From assembly GCA_029959605.1 (NCBI GenBank), contig JASCOC010000010.1:1-64000 (forward strand): DNA of 64,000 bases, in the 5' to 3' direction. The notes below the pieces were generated by a model. It was not told the DNA's origin. It did no database searches and saw only the letters and a list, made by a program, of their open reading frames with translations. The position numbers and the translations under genes are program-made. Source of the stretch: Lysobacteraceae bacterium PS02340. Its GTDB lineage: Bacteria; Pseudomonadota; Gammaproteobacteria; Xanthomonadales; Xanthomonadaceae. Positions 1 to 9,165 of the stretch are shown piece by piece (positions within the stretch are counted from its first letter, which is position 1; each line of letters begins with the position of its first letter).

Positions 1-30
1 CGCAAACGCCCCCTCGTGGGGCGTTTTGCG
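1..30 (+). terminator. Hairpin terminator of a tRNA lying just outside the window
   Basis: The first 30 bases form an inverted repeat, CGCAAACGCCCC against GGGGCGTTTTGCG, almost identical to the hairpin after tRNA-Ser at 9166-9194. The bases after it also match the bases after that hairpin. A tRNA gene immediately to the left of the window is therefore likely, but it cannot be seen. Confidence 0.6.
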
Positions 31-300
31 TTTCTGGCGGAGAGAGGGGCTCTGATGAGAACCCCAGGTTCGACGGATTCGCCCGGAGCGAATGCGGACA
101 GCCGAATGGCTGGCCCCGCAGGCGCATCGCGCCGGAGGGGCGAGGCCCATGGATGGGCCGAGCAATCCCTCGCTGGGCAGGTCGCTTGTCCGGATCTTGG
201 ATCGAAGCGCGAAATCAGAATGGCCGACCCGCCATGCGGGTATTGAACTGCGCCTCCAACGCTCGCTGGTAAGACGAGTCGAAATGCGCATGCGCTGCAC
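31..300 (+). repeat. tRNA-adjacent dispersed repeat, copy 1
   Basis: This stretch is homologous to 9195-9510. Shared blocks in the same order are CTGGCGGAGAG, then AACCCC near GGTTCGACGGAT, then GGACAGCCG, then the palindromic block GAGGCCCATGGATGGGCC, then ATGGCCGACCCGCCAT. The first block is the reverse complement of a tRNA-Ser 3' end. The open frames here look like read-through of the repeat, not genes. From 300 to 454 I see nothing except the leader of the next gene. Confidence 0.6.
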
Positions 301-454
301 ACGTAACAGACTCGCAGCCCCCAACAAGACCACTGGACCACCCCCTCCAACAACACGTTCACGCATCACAGCGTATCGCTGCACGACCGAAGGGCCCGCG
401 CTCCCAGTCCGCATCCGGCGCACGCCCGCATCGCATCCCACTCGGAGATCCGCC

Positions 455-1006
455 ATGCTGACCCGCCGTCTCGTCGCCCCGCTGCTGATGTCCATCGCAC
501 TGCCGCTGTCCACGTTCGCCATGGCCCAGACCGCATCTCCGACGCCCCAGGACACCCCCGCCACAGCTACAATCGCGACCCCAGCACCCGTCGAAGGCAG
601 CTGGCGACTTGTGTCGTACGAAGTCGAGGTCAAGGAAGGCGGCGAGACTTTTCCGCCGATGGGCGATCACCCCACCGGTTACGTGATGTTCGCGCCCGAA
701 GGTCGCGTGTGGTTCGTGCTGACCGGCGAAGGTCGCGAGCCGGGCGAGAGTGCGCAGGAAAAGGCGCGTCTGCTGGAAACCGTGATCGCTTACACCGGCC
801 GCTACCGGATCGAAGGCGATACCTGGATCACCGCGGTGGATGTGGCGTGGAATCCGGCGTGGGTCGGCACCGAGCAGCGCCGGCAGTTCAAGCTCGACGG
901 CGAGCGCCTGCAGGTACTGACGCCGTGGCGGGTCATGCCGAACTGGGCCGACAAGGGCGAGACGCGCAGCATCATCACCTTCGAGCGTGCACGCGAGACG
1001 CGTTGA
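455..1006 (+). CDS. Secreted lipocalin-like domain protein
   Basis: The 183-residue product starts with a signal peptide of about 26 residues ending near FAMAQT, so it should be exported. The mature part resembles the lipocalin-like family (PF13924 type): GSWRLVSYEVE near the start, then HPTGYVMFAPEGR, then TGRYRIEGDTWITAVDVAWN and WVGTEQRRQFKLDG, all typical of that fold. The start was chosen because GGAG lies 7 bases upstream of ATG 455 and the signal peptide begins there. A longer upstream frame exists but crosses the repeat. The ligand is unknown. It stands alone on the plus strand. Confidence 0.8.
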   Translation: MLTRRLVAPLLMSIALPLSTFAMAQTASPTPQDTPATATIATPAPVEGSWRLVSYEVEVKEGGETFPPMGDHPTGYVMFAPEGRVWFVLTGEGREPGESAQEKARLLETVIAYTGRYRIEGDTWITAVDVAWNPAWVGTEQRRQFKLDGERLQVLTPWRVMPNWADKGETRSIITFERARETR

Positions 1007-1299
1007 GGCTCGACGCGGCGGTCGGCACGTATGTCGATCCGCCGGATGCGCTGCGATCCGTGACCCGAATTCGCTGGCGGATGCCGGACAAGGTGATGAC
1101 CCCGCCGACTGACCTCGGCGCCCGCATCGACCGATACCGTTGCTGCCTTCCGGCCCTGGCGGGATTTTCGATCTAGCGTCGCGAGGGGCCGACGGGGCCA
1201 CCATGGAGACACGCATCGGGCCGTGCGCCCGACCCCGCCATGACGACGGGACGCGGAGTCTAGCAGGCCCGTGACGACTCGCCTATCCGCTGCCGGCGA

Positions 1300-1863
1300 T
1301 CACGGTGCACCTACGCGCTCGACCTCGGGCGTGCCGGCCTGCTGGCTGAACCGGAATGCATAGGACAGGCGCACCGCGGTCGGGGTTTCGACGACGCCCT
1401 CGGCCTGACAGGCATCGGTGCCATCGAATGGTTCCGGCGCCACGCACAGCAACGCGGGCGCATACGTCCACTGGCGCACGGCGGCGAGCGCTGCATCGGT
1501 GAACGGTGCGATCTCGATCGCCTCCGGCAGCGCGCAGTCCGCATCGGTGCGCGGCGCAGCTGCGGCCACCGCGCCCGTCGCGTCGATGGCGGCATCGATG
1601 CACACCACGACCGGCGCGAAACGCAGAGCCAGCTGGTCCGCCGGATAGACGGGCATTGCCGCAGGCATGTCGAGATTGGGATGGATGAAACGGCGATTGC
1701 GCTGCATGTCCATGCGCCGCGTATCCGCAGCCGGCTCCATCAGCGATGCGCCGACCGCGCCCTGCAGTGGCGGCTCGATCAGTTCGACCGGTGCGACCGG
1801 CGGCACCGAGGCGCAACCGGCAAGGCCGGCGATGCAGACGAGCGCAGCGCCGCGGCCAATCAA
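1300..1863 (-). CDS. Lipoprotein with TonB-like C-terminal domain
   Basis: The 187-residue product has a lipoprotein signal with lipobox LAGC at residues 13-16. The region around AVRQWTYAPAL near residue 130 matches the conserved segment of energy-transducer TonB C-terminal domains. Unlike true TonB it has no N-terminal transmembrane anchor and no Pro-Glu/Pro-Lys spacer. It starts with TTG, and the stop of the preceding gene overlaps this codon (TTGA), pointing to translational coupling. It is the last gene of the kdkA-moa operon. Function is unknown; the TonB-like assignment rests on the short motif. Confidence 0.7.
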   Translation of the reverse strand: MIGRGAALVCIAGLAGCASVPPVAPVELIEPPLQGAVGASLMEPAADTRRMDMQRNRRFIHPNLDMPAAMPVYPADQLALRFAPVVVCIDAAIDATGAVAAAAPRTDADCALPEAIEIAPFTDAALAAVRQWTYAPALLCVAPEPFDGTDACQAEGVVETPTAVRLSYAFRFSQQAGTPEVERVGAP

Positions 1864-2867
1864 GGCGCGACCTCACCCGGCACCAGCGCCAGCGCATCGG
1901 GTTCGCGCCCGCTCGTCCAGTAATCGAGGACGTTCCATTCGCGCGTATCGATCACCGCGATGCGATCCGCGCCGCTGATCGCGACATACGCCCGCGGCGC
2001 ATCGGGATCGACGATCGCGCCGATCGGCAGCGGCCCATTGCCGAGCAGCGTCGTCTGCAGCGCGGCATCCGCCGGCGCCAGCGCCACCGACGCCACCGCG
2101 CGGCGCGATGCGACGTCGAACACCGACAGCGTCGCGGCGGTCGCATTGGTGACCAGCGCGTGCCGGCCATCCGGCGTGAACGCGACGCGGATCGGGAAGC
2201 CCGCACTCGGCAGGGTCGCGACGATGTCGAGCGATTCGGGGTCGTGCACGGTCACGGTGTCGTCGGCGCGATTGGTGACCCACACGCGTCCGTCGGGCGC
2301 GACCGCGATGCCTTCCGCGCCCGCACCGGCCGGGCGTTCGGTGGTTGCACGCATCGTCGCCAGATCCACGCGCACGACGGTGCCCGCGCGGATCTTGCTG
2401 ACGTATGCGAACGCGCCGTCCTTCAACACTGCGACCATGTGGCCGATGCCGTCGCCGACCTCCGCGACGCCCGTCACCGCTCCGCGCGTGATGTCGACGC
2501 GCAACAGCGCGCCGCTGCTTTCTGTCGTGACCAGTGCATCGCCATCGGCCAGCAGTTGCAGGCCATGCGGGCGCCCGTGGGTGCCCAGGTCGATGGTGCG
2601 CGTATCGCCATCGACGAGATCGATCACCGTCAGCGCGTGATGCGCGTCCTGGTGACCGTAGGTGGTAACGACAGCGGTGCGGCCATCGCGCGAGACTGCG
2701 ATCTCGTGCGGCGCCGGGCCGGTCGCGTACTCGGCGAGGCGTGCGCCCGTCGCGCGATCGAGTGCCCAGACGGTATCGGCCGACTTGTTGCCGACCAGCA
2801 GTCGCGGCGCGGCATGCGCGCTGCACAAGGCCGCGACCAGCACCGCAGCGAGGGCGAGCCGCCTCAT
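1860..2867 (-). CDS. Periplasmic YncE/YVTN-type beta-propeller protein
   Basis: The 335-residue protein has a signal peptide (MRRLALAAVLVAALCSAHA) and then repeated blades such as LLVGNKSADTVWALD, VAVAPDGRVWVTNRADDTV and FTPDGRHALVTNATAATLSV. These are typical of 40-residue YVTN repeats of YncE-like propellers. It should be periplasmic, with a scaffold or binding role rather than a known enzyme activity. Its ATG overlaps the moaE stop by four bases, and its own stop overlaps the next start, so it belongs to the same operon. A link with molybdenum cofactor is only suggested by position. Confidence 0.8.
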   Translation of the reverse strand: MRRLALAAVLVAALCSAHAAPRLLVGNKSADTVWALDRATGARLAEYATGPAPHEIAVSRDGRTAVVTTYGHQDAHHALTVIDLVDGDTRTIDLGTHGRPHGLQLLADGDALVTTESSGALLRVDITRGAVTGVAEVGDGIGHMVAVLKDGAFAYVSKIRAGTVVRVDLATMRATTERPAGAGAEGIAVAPDGRVWVTNRADDTVTVHDPESLDIVATLPSAGFPIRVAFTPDGRHALVTNATAATLSVFDVASRRAVASVALAPADAALQTTLLGNGPLPIGAIVDPDAPRAYVAISGADRIAVIDTREWNVLDYWTSGREPDALALVPGEVAP

Positions 2868-3307
2868 GCGTCACCGCCGCGCGGCGACTCGGGATGCAGC
2901 CAGCCGGCATCGCCGTCGGCATAGCGTTCGTGCTTCCAGATCGGCACCCGATCCTTGATCTCGTCGATGATGTAGCGGCAGGCATCGAACGCCGCGCCGC
3001 GATGCGCTGCGGTCACGCCGACCCACACCGCCATGTCGCCGATCGCCAGGTCGCCGATGCGATGCACGCACAGCGCCGCGCACAGGTCGAAGCGCTCGCG
3101 CGCCTCGGCGACGACCTTCGCACCTTCGGCCTCGGCCAGCGCCACATAGGATTCGTAGCGCAGGCCGAGCACCGGGCGCCCGTCGTTGTGGTCGCGCACC
3201 CAGCCCTCGAAGCTCGCGAACGCGCCTGCGCGATCGTGCTGCACGCGGCGACGCAGCGGTGCCAGATCAACCGGCGCATCCGCCAGCCAGAATTCTCGAC
3301 TGTCCAT
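2864..3307 (-). CDS. moaE: Molybdopterin synthase catalytic subunit MoaE
   Basis: MoaE inserts two sulfurs from MoaD thiocarboxylate into cyclic pyranopterin monophosphate to give molybdopterin in the cytosol. The 147-residue product has FASFEGWVRDHN, YESYVALAEAE, HRIGDLAIGDMAVWVGV, HRGAAFDACRYIIDEIK and VPIWKHERYADGD; the last carries the conserved active-site lysine. Length fits the family (about 150). The start at 3307 is two bases after the moaD stop. The reading frame extends further upstream but that part overlaps moaD. Confidence 0.95.
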   Translation of the reverse strand: MDSREFWLADAPVDLAPLRRRVQHDRAGAFASFEGWVRDHNDGRPVLGLRYESYVALAEAEGAKVVAEARERFDLCAALCVHRIGDLAIGDMAVWVGVTAAHRGAAFDACRYIIDEIKDRVPIWKHERYADGDAGWLHPESPRGGDA

Positions 3308-3309
3308 GC

Positions 3310-3552
3310 TCAGCCTCCGCTGACCGGTGGAATGAACGCGATCTCGCTGCCAGCCTGCAGCGCATCGTCCCAGCGCGCAAACGTGCCATCGACGGCAACG
3401 CGCAGACGCTCGACCGGTAACACGAAGCCGTGGCGCGCACGCAGTTCCGCGTACAGCGTGCGCAGGTCGGCCGCGTTTGTGGTCCAGGTTTCCTCGCCCT
3501 GCCCCGCGGCATCGCGCAGGCTGGCGAAATACAGCACGCGCACGTCGCTCAT
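3310..3552 (-). CDS. moaD: Molybdopterin synthase sulfur carrier MoaD
   Basis: The 80-residue ubiquitin-fold carrier ends in SGG, the di-glycine that is adenylated by MoeB and carries the thiocarboxylate used by MoaE. It opens with [15 protein letters not shown], and [10 protein letters not shown] closes the fold, as in canonical MoaD. Its ATG overlaps the moaC stop (ATGA), so translation is probably coupled. The neighbours moaC and moaE confirm the role. Confidence 0.95.
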   Translation of the reverse strand: MSDVRVLYFASLRDAAGQGEETWTTNAADLRTLYAELRARHGFVLPVERLRVAVDGTFARWDDALQAGSEIAFIPPVSGG

Positions 3553-4064
3553 CGCGCACCGCCCGCGATCGATCCCACATCGCGCTTGCCGCCCCGCTTG
3601 CCGACCAGTTTTGCCGGGCCCAGCACGATCGCGTGCGACAGCGCCTTGCACATGTCGTAGACGGTCAGCGCAGCGACGGTCGCGCCAGTCAGCGCCTCCA
3701 TCTCCACGCCGGTGCGGTGCGTGGTCTTCACCGTGCATTCGATGCGCAGCTCGCGCTCGCCCTGCCAGTCGATCGCGATGGCGATCCCGTCGATCGGCAA
3801 CGGATGACAGAACGGAATCAGCTCGTGTGTGCGCTTGACCGCCATCGTGCCGGCGATGATCGCGGTGTCGACGATGCCGCCCTTCGCGCTCTTCAAACCG
3901 TTGGCGTGCAACTGCGCGGCGACATCGGCGGGAAAGCGCACGCGGCATTCGGCGCTGGCGACGCGCGCGGTGGTTGCCTTCGCGGACACGTCGACCATGG
4001 TCGGTCGGCCGGCGGCGTCGATATGGGTCAGCGCTGCGGGCGCTTTCGGTTTCGTGCGGGCCAT
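3549..4064 (-). CDS. moaC: Cyclic pyranopterin monophosphate synthase MoaC
   Basis: MoaC converts the MoaA product 3',8-cyclo-GTP into cyclic pyranopterin monophosphate. The 171-residue protein carries the family signatures [43 protein letters not shown] and [23 protein letters not shown] 4064 was chosen because the protein aligns from [16 protein letters not shown]; the frame continues upstream without family similarity. It lies 25 bases downstream of the NTF2-like gene and overlaps moaD. Confidence 0.95.
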   Translation of the reverse strand: MARTKPKAPAALTHIDAAGRPTMVDVSAKATTARVASAECRVRFPADVAAQLHANGLKSAKGGIVDTAIIAGTMAVKRTHELIPFCHPLPIDGIAIAIDWQGERELRIECTVKTTHRTGVEMEALTGATVAALTVYDMCKALSHAIVLGPAKLVGKRGGKRDVGSIAGGAR

Positions 4065-4089
4065 GCGCCTGCGTCGTGACTGCGGAATC

Positions 4090-4470
4090 TCAGATGGTAC
4101 CGGCCCCGGTGTCAGGCGTCCCTTGATGGAACACCATGCGCCAGCAACCGTCGGCGTCCAGACGCCACCAGGAACCGCGCAACGAGCGGCGCACCTCGCC
4201 ACCGGCATCGCGGCGCACGGTGTAGAGAACACGCGCAATATCTGCACCGATGCGTTGGACGCGCATCGGCAGCGCCTCGTAGGCGACACCGATTTCTCCG
4301 GGCAACCGCGCCAGCACGTCGGTCTTGCCGAAGACCGCGCCCGACGCGCCGATCTCCAGGAAATCTTCGGCGATCAGACCGTCGAGACGCGCGCGGTCGG
4401 CGCGGATCGCGGGTTCGAGCAATGCGCGCTCCAGCGCTTCGAGATGCGTCTGCAGGGCGTCCGCATCCAC
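4090..4470 (-). CDS. DUF4440/NTF2-like protein
   Basis: This 126-residue cytosolic protein begins with a helical segment ([20 protein letters not shown]) followed by [18 protein letters not shown] and [20 protein letters not shown], which fit the SnoaL/NTF2-like cone fold of DUF4440 proteins. Such proteins often bind small ligands, and no catalytic role can be read. It sits between moaA (3-base gap) and moaC (25-base gap), an unusual insertion inside a moa operon. Confidence 0.8.
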   Translation of the reverse strand: MDADALQTHLEALERALLEPAIRADRARLDGLIAEDFLEIGASGAVFGKTDVLARLPGEIGVAYEALPMRVQRIGADIARVLYTVRRDAGGEVRRSLRGSWWRLDADGCWRMVFHQGTPDTGAGTI

Positions 4471-4473
4471 GAC

Positions 4474-5496
4474 TCAGCCGCCGACCAGAAACATCTCGAC
4501 GTGCTTGCGCGGCGCGCGCACGCTGCCACGCAATTCGCTGTAACGATCGGCGCGGCGCGACCACAGATCGGCCAGCCGCGAGGAGAATGCCGCTTCGCCA
4601 TCGCCGAGCCAGCTGCGCATCGGCTGGCCGCTGCCGGAGAACAGGCAGGTGTAGAGGCTGCCGTCGGCCGAGACGCGGGCACGCTGGCAGTCGCCGCAGA
4701 ACGGCGCGGTGACCGAACTGATGAAGCCGATCTCGCCGGCGCCGTCGATGAAGGCATGCCGCTCGGCCACTTCGCCGCGGTAGTTCGCATCCAGCGCGCG
4801 CAGCGGCCAGCGCGCGTCGATGCGTGCGTGCAGCTCACGCGACGGCACGACGCGCACGCGATCCCAGCCGTTGCAGGTGCCCACGTCCATGTACTCGATG
4901 AAACGCAGCACATGGCCGCTGCCGCGGAAATGCGCGGCCATGCGTTCGACTTCGTGGTCGTTGACGCCGCGCTGGACGACGCAGTTGAACTTGATCCCTG
5001 TGAACCCCGCGCGCTCGGCGGCAGCGATGCCGGCGAGCACGTCGCCGATCTCGCCGCGTCCACCCGACAGCATGCGGAACAGATCCGGATCGAGCGCGTC
5101 GAGACTGATGGTCAGCCGTTGCAGGCCGGCATCGCGCAGGGCCTGCGCATGGCGCGCCAGCAGTGACGCGTTCGTGGTCATCGCCAGGTCGGTGATGCCC
5201 GGCACCTTGGCCAGGCGTTCGACCAGCGCCGGCAGATTCTTGCGCAGCAGCGGCTCGCCGCCGGTGAGGCGCAGCTTGTGCATGCCCAGCCGCGCGAAGC
5301 CGCGCACCAGGGTCTCGATCTCGTCGAAGGACAGCCGCCCGGCCTGGTCGAAGCCGTAATCGTCGGGCACGCGATCGGCCGGCATGCAGTAGCCACAGCG
5401 GAAATTGCAGGCTTCGATCACCGACAGGCGCAGGTCGTGCAGCGGACGTCCGAGCCGGTCGAGCGGCGCCTGGGGCAGGTGTGGCAGGGCGCTCAT
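4474..5496 (-). CDS. moaA: GTP 3',8-cyclase MoaA
   Basis: MoaA is the radical SAM enzyme that starts molybdenum cofactor synthesis from GTP. The 340-residue product carries the N-terminal cluster motif CNFRCGYC (Cys30, 34, 37), the LRLTGGEPLLR segment, and the second 4Fe-4S site CGDCQRARVSADGSLYTC near the C-terminus. It lacks the C-terminal GG in strict form but ends FLVGG, which matches the family. ATG 5496 overlaps the stop of the upstream hydrolase (ATGA). Confidence 0.96.
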   Translation of the reverse strand: MSALPHLPQAPLDRLGRPLHDLRLSVIEACNFRCGYCMPADRVPDDYGFDQAGRLSFDEIETLVRGFARLGMHKLRLTGGEPLLRKNLPALVERLAKVPGITDLAMTTNASLLARHAQALRDAGLQRLTISLDALDPDLFRMLSGGRGEIGDVLAGIAAAERAGFTGIKFNCVVQRGVNDHEVERMAAHFRGSGHVLRFIEYMDVGTCNGWDRVRVVPSRELHARIDARWPLRALDANYRGEVAERHAFIDGAGEIGFISSVTAPFCGDCQRARVSADGSLYTCLFSGSGQPMRSWLGDGEAAFSSRLADLWSRRADRYSELRGSVRAPRKHVEMFLVGG

Positions 5497-6263
5497 GCGA
5501 CCGGAGCCTGGGCCACGCCCGGTGGACGTAGCGCGAAACGGGCGCCCGGGCGGGCGATCCGCTGCCCGCGCGCCTCCAGCGCGGCGCCATCGGCCTCGGA
5601 CGCGTAGTGGTACAGCACGCAGCGCGCGAGCAACTCGCGCGGATACTCGCGCTGCAGATCCTCGATGCCACTGTGCGATGGGTTGCCGTGCAGGCCGCAA
5701 TCGTGCGCGATCAGTTCGTCGCGATCGGCAAAGCGCGCCAGCATCTCGGGGATCGGCCGCGTGTCGCCGCTCCACACCAGGCTGCCCGGCATGCGCAGGC
5801 CGTAGGCGGTCTCCGGCCAGTGATGGCGCACCGGGAACACTTCCAGGCGCACGCCGTCATGCCAGAACGCATCACCGACCGGGATGAGATGGAACGCATC
5901 CCAGAAGTTCGCGCCGCCTTCGGCCAGCACGTTCGGGTAATCGCCCACCCGCTTGTGCAGCAGCGGCACCACCGGCGCCGGCACGTAGATCGGCAGGCGA
6001 CCGCGGCGTGCGGGGTCGAAGTAGCGGTCGACGAACAGGCGCTCGAAGCCGGCCACGTGATCCAGATGTACATGGGTGAAGAACAGCGCGCGCGGCGCTT
6101 CGCCGTAGTGATCGAGATACGCGGTCAGACCTTCGGCGCCGCAGTCGATCGTCAGCCAGGGCGCGCCGTCGCATTCGATCGTGGCCATCGGCGAACCGAG
6201 CGCCACCGCCGACGCGTTGCCGACGCCCTGGAACCGCAGCGCCCAGTCGTCACCGCCCGCCAT
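5493..6263 (-). CDS. Metallo-beta-lactamase-fold hydrolase
   Basis: The 256-residue cytosolic protein has the zinc motif THVHLDHVAG, a second-site segment VWSGDTRPIPEM, and IAHDCGLHGNPSHSGIED, resembling RNase Z-like or phosphodiesterase-type members of the superfamily. Substrate is unknown. ATG 6263 (MAGGDD) was preferred to an in-frame ATG 18 bases upstream because it overlaps the kdkA stop by one base (TGATG), matching the coupling seen throughout this operon. Confidence 0.85.
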   Translation of the reverse strand: MAGGDDWALRFQGVGNASAVALGSPMATIECDGAPWLTIDCGAEGLTAYLDHYGEAPRALFFTHVHLDHVAGFERLFVDRYFDPARRGRLPIYVPAPVVPLLHKRVGDYPNVLAEGGANFWDAFHLIPVGDAFWHDGVRLEVFPVRHHWPETAYGLRMPGSLVWSGDTRPIPEMLARFADRDELIAHDCGLHGNPSHSGIEDLQREYPRELLARCVLYHYASEADGAALEARGQRIARPGARFALRPPGVAQAPVA

Positions 6264-7033
6264 CAGGTGCCCCGGCTCCACAGCGCGTCGTAGGAACGGC
6301 GCAGCCGTGCGAAATCCCGCTCGACGTCCGCCTCCGGTCGCGCGCCACGCAGCTTCAGCAATGAGCGCTTGAGGCGCGCAAGATTCTGTTCGCGCCAGCG
6401 GGTCTCGGGAATGCGCAGCGCGCCGCGGTCGAGATCGATCAACCAGCCCTTGCCGACGCCGTCGAACAGGATGTTGTGGGCGTTGAGATCGGCATGGTCG
6501 AGCCCGGCGCGGTGGAAGCGCGCGATCAGGCGTCCGGTCTGTTCGAGCGGCGCATCCGCGGGCGCTCCGGCCATGTGATCGGCCAGCGAGCGTACGTCGG
6601 GGATCCGCTCCATCAGGATCCAGGCCCGATAGGAGAGCCCACGCCGAAGATAGCTCGCGGCGATCGGCTGCGGCACCGGCAGATCGCGTCGCAGCAGTTC
6701 ACGCAGCAGGCGGAACTCCACGAAGCTGCGCACGTGCTGCGTGCCGCGCCACAGATGCTGGTCGCGGTTGAAGCGCCCGACCATGCCGCCGCGCAGGTAC
6801 TGCCGCAGCACGCAGGGCCCATGCGAGGCGTCGATGAACCAGGCGCCACCGCGGCCGCTGCCGTCGACGCGCTGCGCGCGATCGCCCCAGGCCTCGGGAT
6901 CGAACCAGCGCGGATCGGCTTGCCGCAGCTGTGTGCCGTCGAACAGAATGGCCCCGTACGTGCCCGCCTGTCCGCTCGCGCGATCGCCCGCCGGTATCGG
7001 CATCAGGCTCTCGGCGGGATCGAATCTGCTCAT
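6263..7033 (-). CDS. kdkA: 3-deoxy-D-manno-octulosonic acid kinase
   Basis: KdkA phosphorylates Kdo on the lipid A-Kdo precursor at the inner membrane. The 256-residue protein shows [13 protein letters not shown] at the N-terminus, [17 protein letters not shown], the catalytic loop [13 protein letters not shown] and the DLDRG metal site, all family hallmarks. It is the first gene of the minus-strand operon and its start is only 20 bases from the divergent glycosyltransferase start, so promoters of both must overlap coding DNA. Lipopolysaccharide core context supports the call. Confidence 0.92.
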   Translation of the reverse strand: MSRFDPAESLMPIPAGDRASGQAGTYGAILFDGTQLRQADPRWFDPEAWGDRAQRVDGSGRGGAWFIDASHGPCVLRQYLRGGMVGRFNRDQHLWRGTQHVRSFVEFRLLRELLRRDLPVPQPIAASYLRRGLSYRAWILMERIPDVRSLADHMAGAPADAPLEQTGRLIARFHRAGLDHADLNAHNILFDGVGKGWLIDLDRGALRIPETRWREQNLARLKRSLLKLRGARPEADVERDFARLRRSYDALWSRGT

Positions 7034-7053
7034 CGACGCGAGTCTATCAAGCC

Positions 7054-8169
7054 TTGACGCCCGCCCTGCCCGGTTCCGACATCCCGACGGAGGCTTCCAG
7101 CCCGCGCGCGCGGCCGCGTTCGATCTGCCTGCTGCGCCTGTCCGCACTGGGCGATGTCACCCATGTGCTGCCGCTGATCCGCACGCTGCGCGCGGCCTGG
7201 CCGGATATCGCCCTGACGTGGGTGATCGGCAAGGGCGAACACCGTCTGCTCGACGGGCTGCCGGGCGTGGATTTCGTGGTCTACGACAAGAAGACCGGCA
7301 TCGCCGGTATGCGCGCGATGCGCCGCGAACTGAAGGCGCGCCTGGGCCCGGCGGGACGCTTCGATGCCCTGCTACAGATGCAGGTCGCCGCGCGCGCAAA
7401 CCTGCTGTCGGCGTTCATTCCCGCACGCGTGCGCGTGGGCTTCGATGCGGCGCGCTCGAAGGATCTGCACGGGCTTTTCATCAACACGCGCATCGCCGAT
7501 CGCCCCGGTATCCACGTGCTCGACGCACTGGGCAGCTTCTGCGAACCGCTCGGACTGCGGCAGGACCGCGTCGCATGGGACGACATGCCGGTGCCGGCCG
7601 AAGCGTTCGACTGGGCAAATGCGCAGTGGCCGGACGATGGCCGCCCGGTGCTGATGATCTCGCCGTGTTCCAGCCACGTACGTCGGAACTGGTATCCGGA
7701 TCGCTACGCCGCGCTCGCCGATCACGCCGCCGATGCCGGCTGGCGCATCGTGCTGTGCGGAGGTCGCAGCGATCTGGAGCGGCAGACTACCGACGCGATC
7801 CTCGCGGCGATGCGCCACGACGCGCTCGATCTGGTCGGCAAGGACACGCTCAAGCAGTTGCCCGCCCTGCTGTCGCGTGCGCAGCTGCTGGTCACGCCGG
7901 ACTCCGGTCCGATGCACATCGCCAATGCGATGGGCACCAAGGTGCTGGGCCTGCACGCGGCCAGCAATCCCGAGCGCAGCGGCCCGTATTCCGACCGCCG
8001 CTTCTGCGTGGACCGCTACGACGATGCCGCCCGCAGATTCCTCGGCAAGCCCGCCGCAGACCTCAAATGGGGCACCAAGATCGAGTTCGACGACGTGATG
8101 GCGCTGGTCACCGTGGACGACGCGATCGACGCCTTCGAACGCCGCCGCGCCGATCTGGAGCAACGCTGA
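7054..8169 (+). CDS. Glycosyltransferase family 9 (heptosyltransferase-like)
   Basis: The 371-residue protein has the GT9 opening [19 protein letters not shown], the middle [18 protein letters not shown] and the C-terminal donor site [17 protein letters not shown], as in heptosyltransferases that build the lipopolysaccharide inner core at the inner membrane. TTG 7054 is the likely start because the divergent kdkA start is at 7033 and no ATG precedes the conserved N-terminus. It diverges from kdkA, a neighbouring core-assembly gene, and is coupled to the next gene by TGATG. Confidence 0.88.
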   Translation: MTPALPGSDIPTEASSPRARPRSICLLRLSALGDVTHVLPLIRTLRAAWPDIALTWVIGKGEHRLLDGLPGVDFVVYDKKTGIAGMRAMRRELKARLGPAGRFDALLQMQVAARANLLSAFIPARVRVGFDAARSKDLHGLFINTRIADRPGIHVLDALGSFCEPLGLRQDRVAWDDMPVPAEAFDWANAQWPDDGRPVLMISPCSSHVRRNWYPDRYAALADHAADAGWRIVLCGGRSDLERQTTDAILAAMRHDALDLVGKDTLKQLPALLSRAQLLVTPDSGPMHIANAMGTKVLGLHAASNPERSGPYSDRRFCVDRYDDAARRFLGKPAADLKWGTKIEFDDVMALVTVDDAIDAFERRRADLEQR

Positions 8170-8543
8170 TGAATCCTATCGTCGCCGGCCTGCTCGCCAC
8201 CCTCGTCGGCGCGATCGTCGGCGGCGCGGTCAGCTTCCTGCTCAACCGGCAGTTGCACGCGCAGCAGCTCGAACGTCTGCGCACCGAGCACAAGACCGAG
8301 TTCGCCGCCGAGGACACCGCGCGGCATTTCCTCGGCCATCGCGGCTACACCGACCGCTCCTTCGACGTGCTGCGCAAGCATCTGGGCGGCTTCGAGGACG
8401 ACGAACTGCGTCGCATCCTCGTCCGCGCCGGCGCCGTGCGCACCTATCGCGACGACGGCAGCGAATGGTGGCGGCTGCTCAGCCGCATGGACGAGTACAT
8501 CGAACACAAGGCGCGGCGCGCGGACGTGGTCGCCGCCGACTGA
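8169..8543 (+). CDS. Small membrane-anchored protein, unknown
   Basis: The 124-residue product has one N-terminal transmembrane helix (about residues 4-25, VAGLLATLVGAIVGGAVSFL) and a charged cytosolic part with AAEDTARHFLGHRGYTDRSF and FDVLRKHLGGFEDDELRRIL, predicted helical. I do not recognise a named family. It overlaps the heptosyltransferase stop by one base, so the two are probably co-translated. Confidence 0.75.
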   Translation: MNPIVAGLLATLVGAIVGGAVSFLLNRQLHAQQLERLRTEHKTEFAAEDTARHFLGHRGYTDRSFDVLRKHLGGFEDDELRRILVRAGAVRTYRDDGSEWWRLLSRMDEYIEHKARRADVVAAD

Positions 8544-8546
8544 GTC

Positions 8547-8957
8547 TCAGGGCGCGGCCTGGCCGCTCCGGTAATCGGCGTACGACTTCTCTTCGACGTA
8601 GGCCGAGCCCAGCGCCAGATTGATCGCCTTCTTGATCCGCGCGCGCTCGTCGTTCTCCAGGTACACGCTGCGCGCCAGCTGCACGAAGTCCTCGCCGAAT
8701 TCGCCGGCGCGCTCCTTGACCCGCACCGCGTCCTCGATGTCCCACAAACGCTCGTTGACCGCCTTGAGGTCCGCGCGCAGCCGCACGATGTCGTGGCCCG
8801 CGGCCGGGTGCGCCATCCACGTCTGCTCCAGCGCGCTCAGCTCGGTCCGCACGTTGGCGAGCTTGGCGGGATCGTCCATCCGCTCGGACTTGATCTGCAG
8901 GATCGAGAGCTTGTCGAGGAGTTCGCCGAACGAAACGGGGACGGTGATTTCGGACAT
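8547..8957 (-). CDS. DUF6165 family protein
   Basis: The 136-residue protein begins MSEITVPVSFGELLDKLSIL and continues as a mostly helical protein with ERMDDPAKLANVRTEL and VRLRADLKAVNERLWDIED. This matches DUF6165, which in proteobacteria often lies beside lipopolysaccharide core glycosyltransferases, as here. Role unknown. ATG 8957 begins the conserved region; the open frame extends far upstream through the tRNA-Ser, which is not credible. It converges with the preceding gene, with 3 bases between stops. Confidence 0.85.
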   Translation of the reverse strand: MSEITVPVSFGELLDKLSILQIKSERMDDPAKLANVRTELSALEQTWMAHPAAGHDIVRLRADLKAVNERLWDIEDAVRVKERAGEFGEDFVQLARSVYLENDERARIKKAINLALGSAYVEEKSYADYRSGQAAP

Positions 8958-9003
8958 GGACAGCGCCGTGTAGGTGAACGGGCCCGCCAGTGTAACGCCG
9001 CGC

Positions 9004-9032
9004 TTGTCGCCCACGCGGAGCGCCCGTATGAT
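9004..9032 (+). promoter_or_regulatory. Candidate sigma-70 promoter of tRNA-Ser
   Basis: TTGTCG at 9004-9009 and TATGAT at 9027-9032 are separated by 17 bases. The predicted start lies about 30 bases upstream of the tRNA, and the following bases are GC-rich, like the discriminator of stable RNA promoters. It lies in the 5' flank of the oppositely oriented DUF6165 gene. Confidence 0.55.
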
Positions 9033-9070
9033 TGCGCCCCCGGACGCCGCGAGGCGATCGGGGACCATCT

Positions 9071-9161
9071 GGAGAGGTGGCAGAGCGGTTGAATGTACCT
9101 GACTCGAAATCAGGCAGGCGTTTATAGCGCCTCGGGGGTTCGAATCCCCCCCTCTCCGCCA
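9071..9161 (+). tRNA. tRNA-Ser (CGA)
   Basis: The acceptor arm GGAGAGG (9071-9077) pairs with CCTCTCC (9151-9157), followed by G and an encoded CCA. The anticodon loop ACTCGAAAT gives CGA, reading UCG. The long variable arm of a class II tRNA is present, and the T arm reads GGGGGTTCGAATCCCCC. Length is 91 bases. Confidence 0.97.
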
Positions 9162-9165
9162 GATT

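Noticed and set aside
92..454. N-terminal extension of the lipocalin-like gene
   Set aside because: It is read through the dispersed repeat, and the signal peptide and ribosome site begin at 455.
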